This document shows, one piece after another, positions 9,185-21,907 of a DNA stretch of 64,000 bases. The notes beneath the pieces are model-generated. The model made no database searches. It was not told the DNA's origin and worked only from the letters and a program-made list of their open reading frames with translations. The stretch is from positions 1 to 64,000 of the forward strand of contig KN880474.1 of NCBI GenBank assembly GCA_000934385.1. The letters run 5' to 3'. A program made the position numbers and the translations under genes. Every line of letters begins with the position of its first letter. Position 1 is the stretch's first letter. This DNA comes from Cylindrobasidium torrendii FP15055 ss-10 (Eukaryota; Basidiomycota; Agaricomycetes; Agaricales; Physalacriaceae).

Positions 9185-10951
9185 ATGGCCTTCAACAAAC
9201 TTGCACTCCTTCTCTTCGCCGCCTCTGCCCTCGCAACCCAGGTGATGCACCGTCCGGACTCCTTCAACCACACGGCGAACGAGTTCAAGATTGAGTCCAA
9301 CCCTCAGTACAAGACGGTCACCCGGCGCGCTGCCACAAACGGCAAGCTGTCGATGGCATACTTCACCAACTGGGGCATTTACTCAGCTTACAACTACCGT
9401 AGGCGTATTTCTGTTCGACCAGTCTTGCAAAGTATTGACTTTATTCAGAGCCCGCTAACATCCCGGTCAACACCGTCACTCGTACGTTGCCGTTGCATGG
9501 ATCCTAACGGCAGCTTACGGTTATACAGACGTGCTCTACTCCTTCATGGATGTCTCCGCCGCGACTGGTGCCATTGCGCTCTCGGATTCCTACGCTGACC
9601 TTGAGAAGCACTACGACGGAGACAGCTGGAACGACACTGGCAACAACGTCTACGGCTGCATCAAGCAAATGTACCTCCTCAAACTCGCCAACCGCGGTCT
9701 GAAGGTCCTCTTCTCCGTCGGTGGATGGAACTACTCTCAGGCGAACCACTTCGACTTTGTCACCGACGCTGCCAAGCGTGCGACATTTGTGTCCAACGCA
9801 GTCTCATTCATAGAAAACTATGGTTTCGATGGAATGTACGCTTGTTTCTTGACATTTTTCGAAATGATTGGGCTGATGGTAGACAGTGATATCGACTTCG
9901 AGTACCCCCACGACTCTGCTCATGGACAAGGCTTTGCCGACCTCATTTCTGAGCTGCGCACCGCGCTCGATAACCTTGCATCCTCCAAGGGTGATACCAC
10001 GCCCTACATTCTCTCTGCCGCCGTTTCTGCAGGTGCTGAGAACTACGCCAGCCTTGTCATCCCCCAGATGGACAAGGGACTTGACTTCTGGAACTTGATG
10101 GTACGTATTTATCATCAGCCGAGAGTTGTGAAGTCTCATTCCACTGCGACAGGCTTACGACTACGCTGGCTCTTGGCTCACGTACGCCGACCACCAGGCC
10201 AATCTCTACGGTGGCGAGCGCACTGGTGTATCTACCGATGCGGCCATCAAGCACTACACAAGCTCCGGTGCTACCAAGTCAAAGATCACAATGGGTATTC
10301 CTCTCTACGGACGCGCCTTCGAGGATACCAACGGCATTGGTTCTTCGTTCAACGGTGTTGGCCCCGGATCCGTCGAGGCTGGTACCTACAACTACAATGC
10401 CCTGCCTCGTGAGTGTTTTGGTCTACTTCGATTCTTTGTTTACTGACGATGATATAGTCGCTGGTGCCACTGTCTACGAGAACAGCACCGTCGTTGCGTC
10501 GTACTCGTACGACTCTGCCAAGCGCGAGCTAGTTTCATACGATACTCCCAGCATTGTCAAGACCAAGGCGGCTTATATCAACGACCAAGGTCTTGCCGGA
10601 TCCATGTTCTGGTCGCTCGCTACCGACAAGACAGGCGACGAATCCCTCATCAAGGTCTCTGCGAATGTCCTTGGCTCGCTCGACACCACCCCGAACCACA
10701 TCAACTATCCCAACAGCCAGTACGACAACATCAAGAACAACATGGGCCAAGGCAGCAGTGGCGGAGGAGGCTCTGGCGGAGGATCCGGCGGCAACACTGG
10801 ATGCGGTGGTGTTGTAGCATGGTCTGCCTCGGCAGTCTTCACTGGCGGTCAGCAGGCATCGTACAATGGCTTCCTGTGGACCGCGAAATGGTGGACTCAG
10901 GGAGAGACCCCCGGAAGCGCTGACGTCTGGCAGAAAGGCGCTGCATGCTAA
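9185..10951 (+). CDS. Secreted GH18 chitinase with C-terminal chitin-binding module
   Basis: Six exons: 9185-9398, 9449-9481, 9529-9835, 9887-10100, 10153-10408, 10458-10951 (505 residues). It hydrolyses beta-1,4 bonds of chitin outside the cell. A signal peptide (MAFNKLALLLFAASALA) and a short pro-like region precede the TIM barrel, which starts at AYFTNWGIYS. Visible GH18 motifs are VLFSVGGWNYS and the catalytic DGIDIDFE (about residues 182-189), whose last Glu is the proton donor and which is split by an intron. YGRAF and MFWSLATDK complete the barrel. A Gly/Ser linker then leads to a CBM5/12-like module with AVFTGGQQASYNGFLWTAKW and WQKGAAC. Exon 2 is only 33 nt. A paralogue starts at 63807. 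Confidence 0.95.
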
Positions 10952-12076
10952 TTGCAATAACGACACTCATTACTTTTAACTTATTGGTAAACTTGGGATG
11001 TAAGTGTATTAGGGAGCACTGGTTATTTATTGGAACAAAGGAGACTTCGATCAAAGATGCGCATCGTCCGGACCGGTTCGCTTACCTTCGACCTCTCTCC
11101 ACTATTTCCCAATCAAGATTTAGTACTTCCAGTGTCGACGGCCCTCAGGGTAACTGTCGGCAAGGTCGTGCCTGTGCCAAATGAAGAACCCTCACATGTC
11201 GAGATGCTCAGATGGCATCGTTCAGGCATTGGCTGTGGATTCATCGTTAGAGGATGCAGTGGCAGTTAATGGCGTCGTCAATGCTAACTCGCTGTCGACA
11301 ACTGTGCCCGCTCATGTATCACACACGGTCGACCTTTTTGAAAGAACTATTTCGAAGCGCGGCTGTGCCATCGACGATTTCGACATCGTTAAGTCAAATG
11401 CGATAATGATAACAATTCGTTTTTAAATTCGCTGGCTGCCTTCGAGCTGCCAGTCTAGTGACTGTTAACGTTGCGTGCCCAAGCTCGAGCTACTGTGCGG
11501 CCATTTGGAGTGCTCCTCGATAGGAAAGCAGTAGAGGAGAACGGTGTGATTAGAATGACCATGTTGTCAAATGCCAGAAGATACCTTGCTCACTAACCTC
11601 TGAAGTGTTTCGAACTCGTAGCCCCGAAGAGAAGATACACATCACCAGCGCCTCGGGCGTGAATTATGTGTTCATTGAACTCAGATTGAACTCGAAACAA
11701 CAAGGTATCGGGCATATCTTCCGGATCGTTATCCAAAACCATGAACAGATAAAGACCCCATGATTGTCATCGGTGGTCTCAAAGGAGTTGTTCATTATTC
11801 AATATTTACCTGTTTGGGCTTGCGTTTGGATCGAGTGGCGTTCGGGGTGAATTCCCCGAAAGGATGGTAAGTTGACTGCAGCGCCTTGAGGCTTTATTGG
11901 GTTTTATACAGCTTGTTGAATAAGTACAACGAGTTCCGTTACAGTATGTGGTACATCCCAGAATAAATAATCATAAATAAGAGGTCAGAGGCTCGCCTTG
12001 CCAGGGAGGGGCAGGAGTCTTCGGCGCTCGAGGTTCACTTCCGCGATATCCTTCACTCGACGCAGACTTCAATCGA
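10952..12076. other. Intergenic stretch, no supported gene
   Basis: About 1.1 kb separates the 3' end of the chitinase gene from the 3' end of the minus-strand regulator. Only short frames without recognisable motifs are present. No RNA gene or repeat was seen. Confidence 0.5.
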
Positions 12077-14098
12077 CTATCGCCGACCAGAAGAGCGCAT
12101 GAATGCATGAAAGCCCGCTAGCTCCTGTTCTAGTTCTGTTGAGTCAAGCAACAAGTCGTAGGAATTGTAACACACCGATGGCCAACGATTTGGGTCGTAC
12201 GCCCGACATGAGCTGGATCAAGGCGTGAAGCAAGCTTTGCGCCTCGTCACTGGATATCTCTGCTGTGAGGAAGCGCGCAGCCTCTCCCCAGTACACCTGC
12301 GACAGTCGGCATCACGTGGGATACTTAACATGAAAAGTGGTGACGCACCCCGCACAAACAATCCAGCAGCGGCATACGTTCCAGGTCAACCAAGCGCACA
12401 GTGTTCGCTAGTGCACGTACAGATTCGATGATACGTGCTTTGGCGCAGGCCATTATTCGCTGGAATGGGGTGTAGAGCATCACAACGGCCGAATGTGCCG
12501 TTGTGTATATCAGAATTGACAGAGGTAAACTGCTTTGGGTCGCCAGGTCCTGTATAGATGGCAGGGTGTTGATGAAGCGTTGTAGAATATCATTGAACGC
12601 GTCGAAGCGCTCACGGAACCCTTGGCGTGCGTTCTCGACGAAGTCTACAGTGGGCATCATCAGCGTGGGAAAGCAAATGTGACGGCGGGCTCGGACGCAC
12701 TAGGGTCGAACTCTAGCCCGATCTGAATAGCTTGCTGGCGCAACGCAGCCGCCTTGATTCGGAGTGTAGTTGACCCGGTCGCATCGTCCGGAAAGCCAGA
12801 GAGAAATTTGTCGAGGGTGTGGGACGCCGGCGCACCCTGGGGCTGCAGAAAGGGCCAGGATAAGGCAACACCGTTCGCAGAGAGACGGACATGATGGGGG
12901 CTCACATTGGGTTCCTCGACAGGCCAGGGCAAGTCTATACGCGAGCGTTCGTCGGAGGCAAGGAACGAAGGTGAGCCGTGCACTGTCGTCCAGGAGTTGT
13001 TCAATGCGGAGACGATCCAGCAGGCTTGAAAGCGCTCTCGCAGGTCACCGGGAATACGCGCTGGCATGCTACTCGACGAAATACGTGGATCGTGGTTGAG
13101 GCGGGATGAGAGAACCAGCGATACTGCGGTGGCCAGGTGGTATTTCGCCTCTACGCTGCGGGCGCAACGAAAAAGATACTGCGAAAGGAGCACTTCGCTT
13201 TGTATCCATTCAAGGACATTGTCGGGTGGCAGCGCATTCTGTCTAGAGCAAGAGCTCTGGGCTCGAGCAAGGAGCTCCACCTCATATGCGAGGGAAACTT
13301 GCTGGTTGGAAAGGTGGATACCCCAGAGATAAACACAATGCACGAGGCGTACGTCGGGCCGATCTCGGGGATTGGCGCTCAGCATAGATTGTGTGAAACG
13401 ACGGACGTCCATGAAGAAGAACAGCTCCAAAGAGTGTCGCATGAAATTACGGAGGCTACAAGGAAAGATGAGTGTTTTGCTTCGCCGTGCGTAATGTCCG
13501 TCAAACTGACATGGTTCTCTGTACGTCGATCGGCAATAACGAATCCTGTAAGTGAACATATGAGCTGGACTCTACGTTGTCACCCGGGGAAAGGAATCCA
13601 TTACCAGGCTCAGCGCACCAAAATTCGGGGATGCTGCAAGCGTTCGGTTAGGCACAGATGGAAATGACAGAAAGTATTCTTAGTACCTTGTTCTTGTTGC
13701 TGGTCCATCGCATACGGCTGGAAGAGAGATATCGCAGCCCCTCCTCCCCTAGGGACGTTCTCCATATCGCGAATTTTATTCTCGAGGAGCGCGATTTGTT
13801 CTTCGAGCATTTGAGTTCGAGTGAGCCCCCCATCGGAGAATTCACAGTCATCGAAGCCCGTGGATGTTGCGCAAGGGCCACATACAGGCTTCACACCATC
13901 GCATTTCTGTTCAGGGCATCATCAACGAGGGTATAGGAAAAGGGAAGTGCATCCCGACATACAACTTTACGTCGCCTGCCAGGGCAGCAGTCAGTTCAAT
14001 AGCATTTAGAAGGCGCATGCTGAGGCGCACCTGCAGTTGAGACAAGCTGTCCCCTTATGCATTGCCCAGGAAGGAGTGCCGTGGCGACTCGGACGCAT
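12077..14098 (-). CDS. Zn2Cys6 transcription factor with fungal TF domain
   Basis: Nine exons on the minus strand: 14031-14098, 13963-13975, 13687-13906, 13584-13633, 13511-13545, 12701-13455, 12349-12644, 12176-12296, 12077-12135 (538 residues). The binuclear cluster near residues 19-46 reads ACLNCRRRKVKC, then VKPVCGPC and DDC. A short coiled coil (MLEEQIALLENKIRDMEN) follows as linker/dimeriser. The middle holds the helical fungal-specific TF region (RNFMRHSLELFFFMDVRRF and following). A 13-nt exon encodes the RRKV step of the DNA-binding loop. One intron is only 38 nt. The extreme 5' start and the last two exons are less certain: the final intron is inferred, and without it the protein would end a few codons earlier. 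The target pathway is unknown. Confidence 0.78.
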
Positions 14099-15410
14099 CT
14101 TCAGGGAATGATATGAAGAAACGGAGTGTCCACTCTCGCCTCTTATAGAGCCTCCGCCATGACCTGGGATGCCAGGGAGCGGTGTGATGTATTGTTCATT
14201 GGTATACGTTTTGTCCAAATCATCGTTTGCCGCCCTGATGGTGTTTAGCCTTTTCCAGCACAGTTGTGAATACGCGGATAAGTTGAGCTCAGACAGAGGT
14301 ATTGCGACACGAGCACTGTGCTCGAGTAATCTGCTTTGAGAAAGAAATCATCAATGTGTTGTGTTTGAGGGACTGCTATAGATTCCATCGAAACGGTTTG
14401 CGCTAGAAGACCTCGAATGACAGCTCAGGAAACGAGGAAAGCAGTGAAAAGGCACTGAGCTGAGTGTTATACGCCGGATCATCATTACGTTGCAGGTAAG
14501 GGCCTGCTGAAAGGCTTCGGTGACTTTGGAACTATGTTCAACGCAGCTAGAAAATGTCGCGTGCTTGTACTAAGTACATGATGCGTGAGAGATAGCATTG
14601 CGACCGCAGATTTGAAAGCACGATGTCTGCGGGAAGCTATAACAGGGAATGATGCGTCGATGCCTCTTGAGTTGAACGCAGACGGACAATTGAGTGGGAA
14701 CCAGGGTTGTGAACTTGTTGTGAACTGTCCGGACTTGATGAGGCGTTGGAGTCTTTGGGGGTCTCGGTCTTCAGTTACTCTCAAGAAACAGCAGCCGTCT
14801 CGACTAACTCTGTTGGCTCTGAAAGGCAATTGCAAGGAGATCGTTTCGCCTCAGCTAAATTATGGGCGCGGGGCATAGCGATGCTTGTCTTGAGCAAAAG
14901 TTCGGCAAAGTCTTCCTAAACACGGCTGGTGTGGCCGCACTCGAAATGCGAGAGAGAGTTTGGGCTCAAGCGCCGCAGAGTCGACAATCCATCTACGGCT
15001 GTACGGTGCGCTTAGCCATCGGTGATGGGAGTTTGGCGTCAAGTGTTGGACAACGCTGGGACAATGCACGATCGGAAACACACAGACTTGAACGCATCCA
15101 AGGAAGAAAGGCAGCGAAGGCCTCCGATTTAGCGACTCGAATCCGATACTCCACTACCTTTCATAGAACTTCCATCTTGCTGATCTGAGGATGGTCAACT
15201 TCACCAATAGTATCGTGCAGCGCAATACTGTACCCTGAAATCCGCAGAGACTATTAGGCGGTTTGAACACTGCCAATCCTAACAATCTACGGGTGCTTGA
15301 GCCACTGACCGGGACGACACCTGGGCCCACTTACAACTCAATCCTCCTTGATAGCACGGTAAAATACAACAATAATAATAACTCTGAATCCCCGACAATC
15401 CCCGCCGAGC
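14099..15410. other. Intergenic stretch, no supported gene
   Basis: This 1.3 kb contains the presumed promoter of the Zn2Cys6 gene (on its left side) and the 3' flank of NUF2. Short frames on both strands have no recognisable motif. A small AT-rich run, (AAT)n-like, lies near 15365-15382. Confidence 0.45.
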
Positions 15411-17127
15411 TCAGCCCATCACGCTGCCTAGTCTGGTCATGTAGGTTTCTAGATTGTAATGAGAGCGGTTTTTGATAGTTGAATTGAAAACAGTTACCTA
15501 TACCTTGCTGCAGATCCCAGTAGACATCAAGCAGCTCATTCAGCTCCCGGTCACTCGTCTCGAGGAGCTCGAGTTTCTGTGCGCTATTGAGCAACAAATA
15601 CGAGCGCGGGTACCCTTGCATACCTTCTGTTGTACTTCCTCCGTTAGCTGTCGGAACTTCCGTATCTGTTCCTCGCTTCCTGCCCGCTCCACTGCCCACT
15701 CATCGTACTCTCTGCGCAGGCGCTCATTAGTATGCTGAAGCGCTGCGCGTTTGTCCCCCATATGCCGGCTGACGTGTGCCAATTTCTCGTTTGCGTTCTC
15801 AAGCTGCTTTTGCATTCGCTGATGGACTTGTGTGAGAGACAGGTAACGGAGGCGCATGTCGCCGAACATACTGCTTGTCTCAATTCGAGTTCCTTGTACT
15901 CGATTTCCCGGGTCTGTAGAGTTTCTCGTAGCTCGTTTAGATCCCTTGTGACCATGACACGGTCTTCCAGTGCTTGGGCGACAACCTGGAGTTGTTCATA
16001 ACAACCACGGACATCCTGAACAAGGTTAGATGAAGAAGACCAAATGAAAAACTCGGATCGCACATGAGCAATCTCTGAAAAGGCATTAATTTTGGCCTGT
16101 AGCTGACGACAGCGGCTTTCCAGATCACTAATTGCGTCGCGGTCGTTCTTAACGTTGTCGCTCATTTCGCCTATTCTTCGCTTTATCCGCTCTGGGGACT
16201 GCACAACGTTGGACTTGGTCCGGATGACAAGATCGTTCACGCGGTCAATTTCAAGGTTAAGCGCTTGCTAAGATGTATGAGCACTGAATGAGCACGAGAG
16301 GATGTAAAGGACCTTTCGCGCGACCAGTTCTTTCTTTTGGTCACGTAGCAGCTGAAGGTCTTGTGCCACAGAGCCGTGCTGGTCGCGGAGGAAGAGAATC
16401 TTGGCTTTGAGCTCTGCAATGTGTTTTCTATGCTTTTCGCAAATGGGCTCCTCTGCGGCAATCTTTGCTCTGAAGCGATTCAACAGCTGCCAAAGAGAGT
16501 ACAGCGCACTCACTTGGCATCCTGTAGCTCTTTCCGCGCAGCCTCCAGTTCTTGATAACTTTGTGCAAGTTCAGCGTTCTTGGCTTCGGCTTCTTTCTCC
16601 ATAGCTGTGACATGGGGACCACATTCCTGCATTGCGTATTTGAGGAAGTTCACGATGGCGGAGAGCACTCGCTGAGTTCTCCCTGGTTTCGGTGCGATGA
16701 GGTCGCCCATGAGGAAGTCGTCGATACCAGAAGCCTTGGTAACGCGTGTGCTTTGACATATTAAGATGGGTTCATGATTATCGGGGTAGACTTTACATAT
16801 GATGGAAAAGGATACGTTGATTCAGAGATGAGGCGTAAAATAGATTCTGTATTCTCGAATGAGACGCGCCAAACGCGGTGATATACCACGCACCTTGTCC
16901 TCGTCCCTTGTCTGCAGCTGTTCAAGGCTTATGGTCACAGCATCCTCGATATCCTCGCGTGTTATGCCAGTCACAAGTTCGACACAGAAAGAGTATATCG
17001 GTTCCACGGTGTCTGAAGTTGGCCGGGTGAGCCGGTCCGGTGTGATCGTAAGCTCATATTCGCCTAGAAATTCGACGATTTCCTGGGGAGAAACGTCCGG
17101 ATATGTCGACACTTTCGACTGGCTCAT
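15411..17127 (-). CDS. NUF2: Kinetochore protein NUF2
   Basis: Eight exons on the minus strand: 16887-17127, 16514-16790, 16313-16469, 16064-16267, 15872-16015, 15624-15818, 15504-15576, 15411-15448 (442 residues, a normal length for NUF2). NUF2 pairs with NDC80 in the NDC80 complex that binds microtubules at kinetochores. The N-terminal CH-like domain is seen in FPDV-type TYPDVSPQEIVEFLGEYELTIT, EPIYSFCVELV, and the signature GIDDFLMGDLIAPKPGRTQR followed by LSAIVNFLKYA. The rest is continuous coiled coil (for example RQLQAKINAF and LNELRETLQTREIEYKELEL). Its start codon faces that of the RecQ gene only 132 bp away. Confidence 0.9.
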
Positions 17128-17259
17128 GGTGGTCAGAAGATCGCGTTTGTGACCTAGGCGTGATCGTCACGCTTCACCAGCCGTTGCCTCGACCACGTGA
17201 TGTTGATCATCACTCTCTTTCACGCGACCGTGACGGATCCGGATTTGGCGCGGTTGCGC
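17128..17259. promoter_or_regulatory. Short divergent promoter between NUF2 and RecQ
   Basis: Only 132 bp separate the two start codons, or 72 bp if RecQ starts at the alternative in-frame ATG at 17200. Transcription of both genes must begin inside this interval or overlap. Both products act in chromosome maintenance, so shared cell-cycle control is plausible but not shown. Confidence 0.5.
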
Positions 17260-20200
17260 ATGACTCGCGAAATGCGCGGCCGCTCAGAGACGGTGCGCGC
17301 AGTTTCCCGCTGGAATGTTCGATTCATCCTGACAGCTTTTCAGCGAGATGCTACCCAGAATTGGCCTCGTATCCGGCCATCAATTGTGGGGAAATTGGTG
17401 CGTATTTCTCCAAGTGAAAATCACACTTTCCAATAACTTTCTTTCAGAACGAGACACTGGCTGAACGGCGCGCGGCGCGGGAGGATGTCCAGACGCGGAG
17501 CATCACCACAGGAGATGTCAAGCTGTTTGAGCGCCCAGAGTAAGAAACTGGCTATCGAGTTTCTGACCTTCTAATGAAAGAGTTAAGAGCCGCTTTGAAC
17601 GCCAACATCGCAGAGACGGAGGCCGAGATTGTCGCCTGTTCCTCACAACTCCTCGAATTCGATACATCTGTATCGCAGGATACCAATCCGTACGAAGACG
17701 AGATACAGACTGCCCGCAGACAATTCGGACTCGATAAATTTCGCCCTATGCAGTACGCGGCGATTACCACCGCCCTGCTCGGACGTGATATGCTTATTCT
17801 CATGCCCACTGGCAGCGGCAAATCACTCACATTCCAACTCCCAGCAGCATGCGCATCCTCCGGGCTTACAGTCGTTGTCACTCCCTTACTCGCACTCATG
17901 AGCAACCAAACGACAGCACTCCGCCAGAAAGGAATTCGTGTTGTGAGCACCGACGAGATAGCCATTTCCCCTCAAACATTTGAGCGCACGCTACGCCGTG
18001 CCTTTCTACAACCTGTTATTCTCTATTCCACGCCTGAGAAGCTAGTGGGACACGACCGCATGAATCACCTGCTCGACAAGTTGCACGCCAAGGGCCGATT
18101 GACTCGATTTGCTGTTGACGAAGCGCATTGTCTTCAGTGGGGAGACTGGCGACCAGCGGTACGTCCCTAGACACACATCGTTCACGTTGATCTCACTTTT
18201 ATGAAGCTTGATGCCCGGTTTGGGGAGCACATCCGTCGTAGGTTTCCAGGCGTGCCTCTCACCGCGCTTACCGCGACTGCGAACAGCGCACAAATCGCAG
18301 ACATCGAACGGACCCTTCAGTTACACAAGCACCTCACCTTTCGCCTTCCCTCGAACCGGGCCAATCTTGCTTATCGTGTCGTATCGAAGCCGAAGAAAGC
18401 TGATGCAATGCAGCAGCTGTGCGATGAGTTTATCTTACCACTGCACAATGGTCACACCGGCATCATCTACTGTGCCTACAAGCATACTACGACAGAAGTA
18501 ACTGCGTATCTGGTTCGGCGAGGGATATCCGCACGACACTTCAATGGCGACTTGAGCAGCAACGAGCGCACAGATACTTTGGAGGCATGGATGAGTGGCA
18601 AGTTCAAGGTGGTTGTCGCCACGGTCCGTCTTTCATGCTATAGTGACATTGCCTAAGCTGAAGCTTCCGCAGAATGCATTTGGGATGGGTATCGACAAGC
18701 GTGATGGTATGGGCTCTCTGTCTTTACTTACCTTGCCTGTCGTTAACATCCAGCAGTTCGGTTTGTTGTCCATTTCGAATTACCGAGGGACATGACCGGG
18801 TGCGTGCAGAGAAACTAGTAATCATGTCCGCTCACACACTGTGTCTAGGTATATCCAAGAAACGGGAAGAGCTGGACGCGATGGCCTCCCCGCCGATTGC
18901 CTGTTCAGTGCGTCTTATACCCTATCTCATTGAACAGTGCTCAACTTGAAGTAGTGTATTCCAGCAGAGACTATGCCAAGCTTAAGATCATCATGGAGGA
19001 CCCAAAGAATGAGCGCGCCAGCCCAGCAGAGAAGACCTTTAGTACCAGAAACCTCGCTGGCGTCAAACAGTATGCCCTCAGCACTGTGTGTCGGTCTGTT
19101 GCTCTCCTTCACGTCATGGACGAACTTGCGGACGACTTAAACCGCTGTGTATGCGATAACTGTGGCATTGGAGGCGTCCGAGGCGTACAGACCGACGTGA
19201 CAAACGAAGCCATCACATTTGTTGAGCAGTTCAAGACGTCTAGGATCAAACGGTCAGATTGTTGCGCAAACGACTTTCTTCGATGCGGAAACCACTTCAA
19301 CAAATCAACTTTTGGGGCGCTCAAACCTACCGATGTCTTTGATATGATGATCCAGCAGCTCGTGGCCGACCGAGTTGTCCTGCGTTGCCCGGTGTTCTGT
19401 GAAGCCCTACAGAAGCATGTCCCAGCTATCCAGGTGTGTCCAAACTGAAGTCTTTGCCTTTCAGGGGGCTGATGGTGATTGAAGCTTGGCGAAGGTGCTG
19501 CAGAATTTTTGCGTACACGACATCCTGTCAAGATAGGATATTACAACAATACTCGCAAACTCCCTGCTCTCGCCAATACCACATCCGATCCCCGCCCTAT
19601 CAAGCGTAAGACTACCAAGCGCGCCCCGCCTGCTGAACTCTCCGACTCGTCCGATATTTATGCATCGGACAGTGACCCAGAAGATCCGCCCCAGCCACCG
19701 CGCGCCCCTCGGTCAACATTTTCGTTCAGCGATATTGACTTTGCGTCTGCGGATGAGAGGGACGCTGCTTTCTTGTCGACATACATCACGCCTAAGAAGA
19801 GGCGGAATCCCAAGACACCATCGGCTTCGCGTACGCCATTGGCTACGACAAGCAATACCCAGAAGAAGACTCCGCGGTCCACTGCTACTAGAGTGCAGAC
19901 TACGCCTCGTCAACGTTCGGGCATGACGAACTCCATCTCTACGCCGTCCAGGACAAGGCGGGTGGTGGGAGAGGGTGATCGAGGGGAAGGAGGGTCTTGG
20001 ATGGAAACTACTCCAGTACGGCCACCACGAGGACAGGCTTCGCCTCGAAAAGCAGCCACGCTGAGACGACCACAGGCTGAGGCATGTGCGGAGACGGATT
20101 CGGATGATCCTATGGTGGGCTTGATGAGTCCAAATGTCACCACACAACGTACGAAGACGAGGGCGGTACACGATAGGACGCAGGCGGCGAACGAGGATAG

Positions 20201-20707
20201 TGAGGAGGAAGCTTTGACCGGGATGCTTGGGGCGATGAGCGTCAAAGAAGGGTCGACGAATGTGATGTTAGTCGACAGTGAGGCAGAGTCCATCATAGAG
20301 GTGACTTCGGAGGATGATGAGTTCTGGATGGACAGTCGGCGCAAGGAGGAGGACGAGGAAACATCAGAAACCTCAAGCTCAAGCTCGGATGACGAGTCGA
20401 CACTGCTCGATGATCTACGTGTTGTTAGGCGCGGGTTGGCTGCCGACCTCGGTCTGATTGTCTGCGAGGGAGAGCCGCATCCTCTCATTGACGATGCTGC
20501 GCTCAATGCTGTAGCTCAGGCGCAACCTCGTGGTAAGTCCCCGAACATTCGTTTGTTCTCACCTTTCTGACCAACGTCACAGACTTCCTGCATTTCAGGA
20601 AAGTAGTGCAAGCCGCATACGCACCGGAGTTCCGGCCAGCGATGGGTGTGAAGGTTGAGTCTGTGTTCGTTGATGTATGTGTTCGATGGAAGCCACGGAA
20701 TATGTAA
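17260..20707 (+). CDS. RecQ-family DNA helicase
   Basis: Ten exons: 17260-17397, 17448-17539, 17588-18158, 18207-18623, 18673-18706, 18757-18799, 18849-18907, 18955-19433, 19485-20532, 20583-20707 (1001 residues). It is a 3'-5' DNA helicase of genome maintenance. Motifs in order: RecQ motif 0 FGLDKFRPMQ, Walker A MPTGSGKSLTF (about residue 150), DEAH box VDEAHCLQWG, TALTATA, GIIYCAYK, NAFGMGIDK, FVVHFELPR and QETGRAGRDG. A zinc-binding region (CRS then CVCDNC) and an RQC-like winged helix (KLGEGAAEFL) follow. Residues about 690-930 are a Ser/Thr/Pro-rich and acidic linker. The last about 90 residues (LRVVRRGLAADLG, IDDAALNAVAQAQPRDFL) look like a weak HRDC domain. Orthology to Sgs1/BLM is possible but unproven. 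Confidence 0.9.
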
Positions 20708-21152
20708 GATAGCGGATCTGGAGCTCTTTTTTGCGCGATACCTTGTTTATATTGTATTTATGTTACTTAACTTTTGGATACTGGTTGGATGTGCGTCGAC
20801 GGAAAGGACCTGATTAATTGGCCTGATGAGAACAATAGTTATCCCTTTCATCTTAGCCAACATCTGCACTCGTTCTTATTGTGAATGTTTACAAAGTCCT
20901 TCACGGGAACATATCATTTGTATGCTTCCAAGCTTCGCCTTACACTGCCGGCATCGGCCTCGTTAACCTCGTGTTGGAGGGGGTTGGTTGGGCATTGATA
21001 TTTCTGTGCTTACCATATGCACGCAAGACTACAAACTATTGTTTCTACCGTAAACAGCCATAATACAATGTCGATCGCAAGCAAGTAACATTGGAATCTG
21101 GATCGACCTGTCCAGAGTTTCTGGGTATTCCATGTACAGTTGACTCCTCAAC

Positions 21153-21847
21153 TTAGACATCCTGAATCATCGTTAGACTCGTCACAAACAGGTAAAAGGT
21201 CAACATTCGTACCAGCTTATAGATGAACAATGGCGCCGGGGATTGAGATACATCAATAGAGGCGTAAAGGAACTCGTCCACTAGTGACCCATACGTTGTC
21301 GAGTTTGTTTCGACGCGTCTGTGTCCATTCATTGTGAGTTTCGTATCCGCGCGGTCTTCAAGATGGAACATCTCACAGGTAGTTGTATGCGTGTAGGTTT
21401 TCAAACGTTCTGGAGAGACGTTCAAGATGAGTGAGGAGAGGGAGAAGGGACGGAGGAAATGGCGTACCCAGATCCATGCAGCTCCAAGAACGCGGATGCA
21501 TCTTCGTCTACGAACCGTAGACCAAGGCGGACGTCCGTATAGAGGTGTCCAGAGTCGGTGACGAGGCCAAACTCCGCGCCGAAGTTGGGTATCACGTTTG
21601 CGACAAGGGCGCCAGTGGACGCGTCGGTGAGGTTGCCGCTGTAGCGACATTGTCAGAAGTCAGTCGAAGGCTGAGGCGAATGAACACACCTAATAAATCC
21701 AGAGAGTAGTCTGCGTCCAAAAGGCCCAGGCAATAATCCTTTTGACATGTCCAGCTCGACGACTGCATCAAAGACCTTCGTGAATGTAGGGTCGGGGATA
21801 GCAGCAGCCGAAACCATCGCAGAAAACAGAGCAAGCTTGGAGAACAT
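21153..21847 (-). CDS. Small secreted DUF3237-type protein
   Basis: Five exons on the minus strand: 21690-21847, 21468-21638, 21377-21409, 21214-21318, 21153-21161 (about 158 residues; exon 4 end is 21213-21214). A signal peptide (MFSKLALFSAMVSAAA) precedes a small beta-rich domain with LSGFISGNLTDASTGALVA, PNFGAEFGLVTDSGHLYTDV and RFVDEDASAFLELHG, which fits the DUF3237 pattern of an early glycine-rich block then short strands. The last exon is 9 nt (three codons including the stop); if that intron is retained the frame stays open to the same stop. Function is unknown. A TATATAA lies about 54 nt before the ATG. Confidence 0.7.
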
Positions 21848-21900
21848 GGCGGGGAGAAGAAGCGCAGAAGTACTGGAAGTTGGACATGTGAGATGGCGCG

Positions 21901-21907
21901 TTATATA
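21901..21907 (-). promoter_or_regulatory. TATA box of the DUF3237-type gene
   Basis: The minus strand reads TATATAA about 54 nt upstream of the ATG at 21847, at a normal spacing for a fungal core promoter. Confidence 0.5.

Noticed and set aside
19910..20506. Serine-rich minus-strand open frame of about 198 codons
   Set aside because: Antisense shadow of the acidic linker of the RecQ gene.
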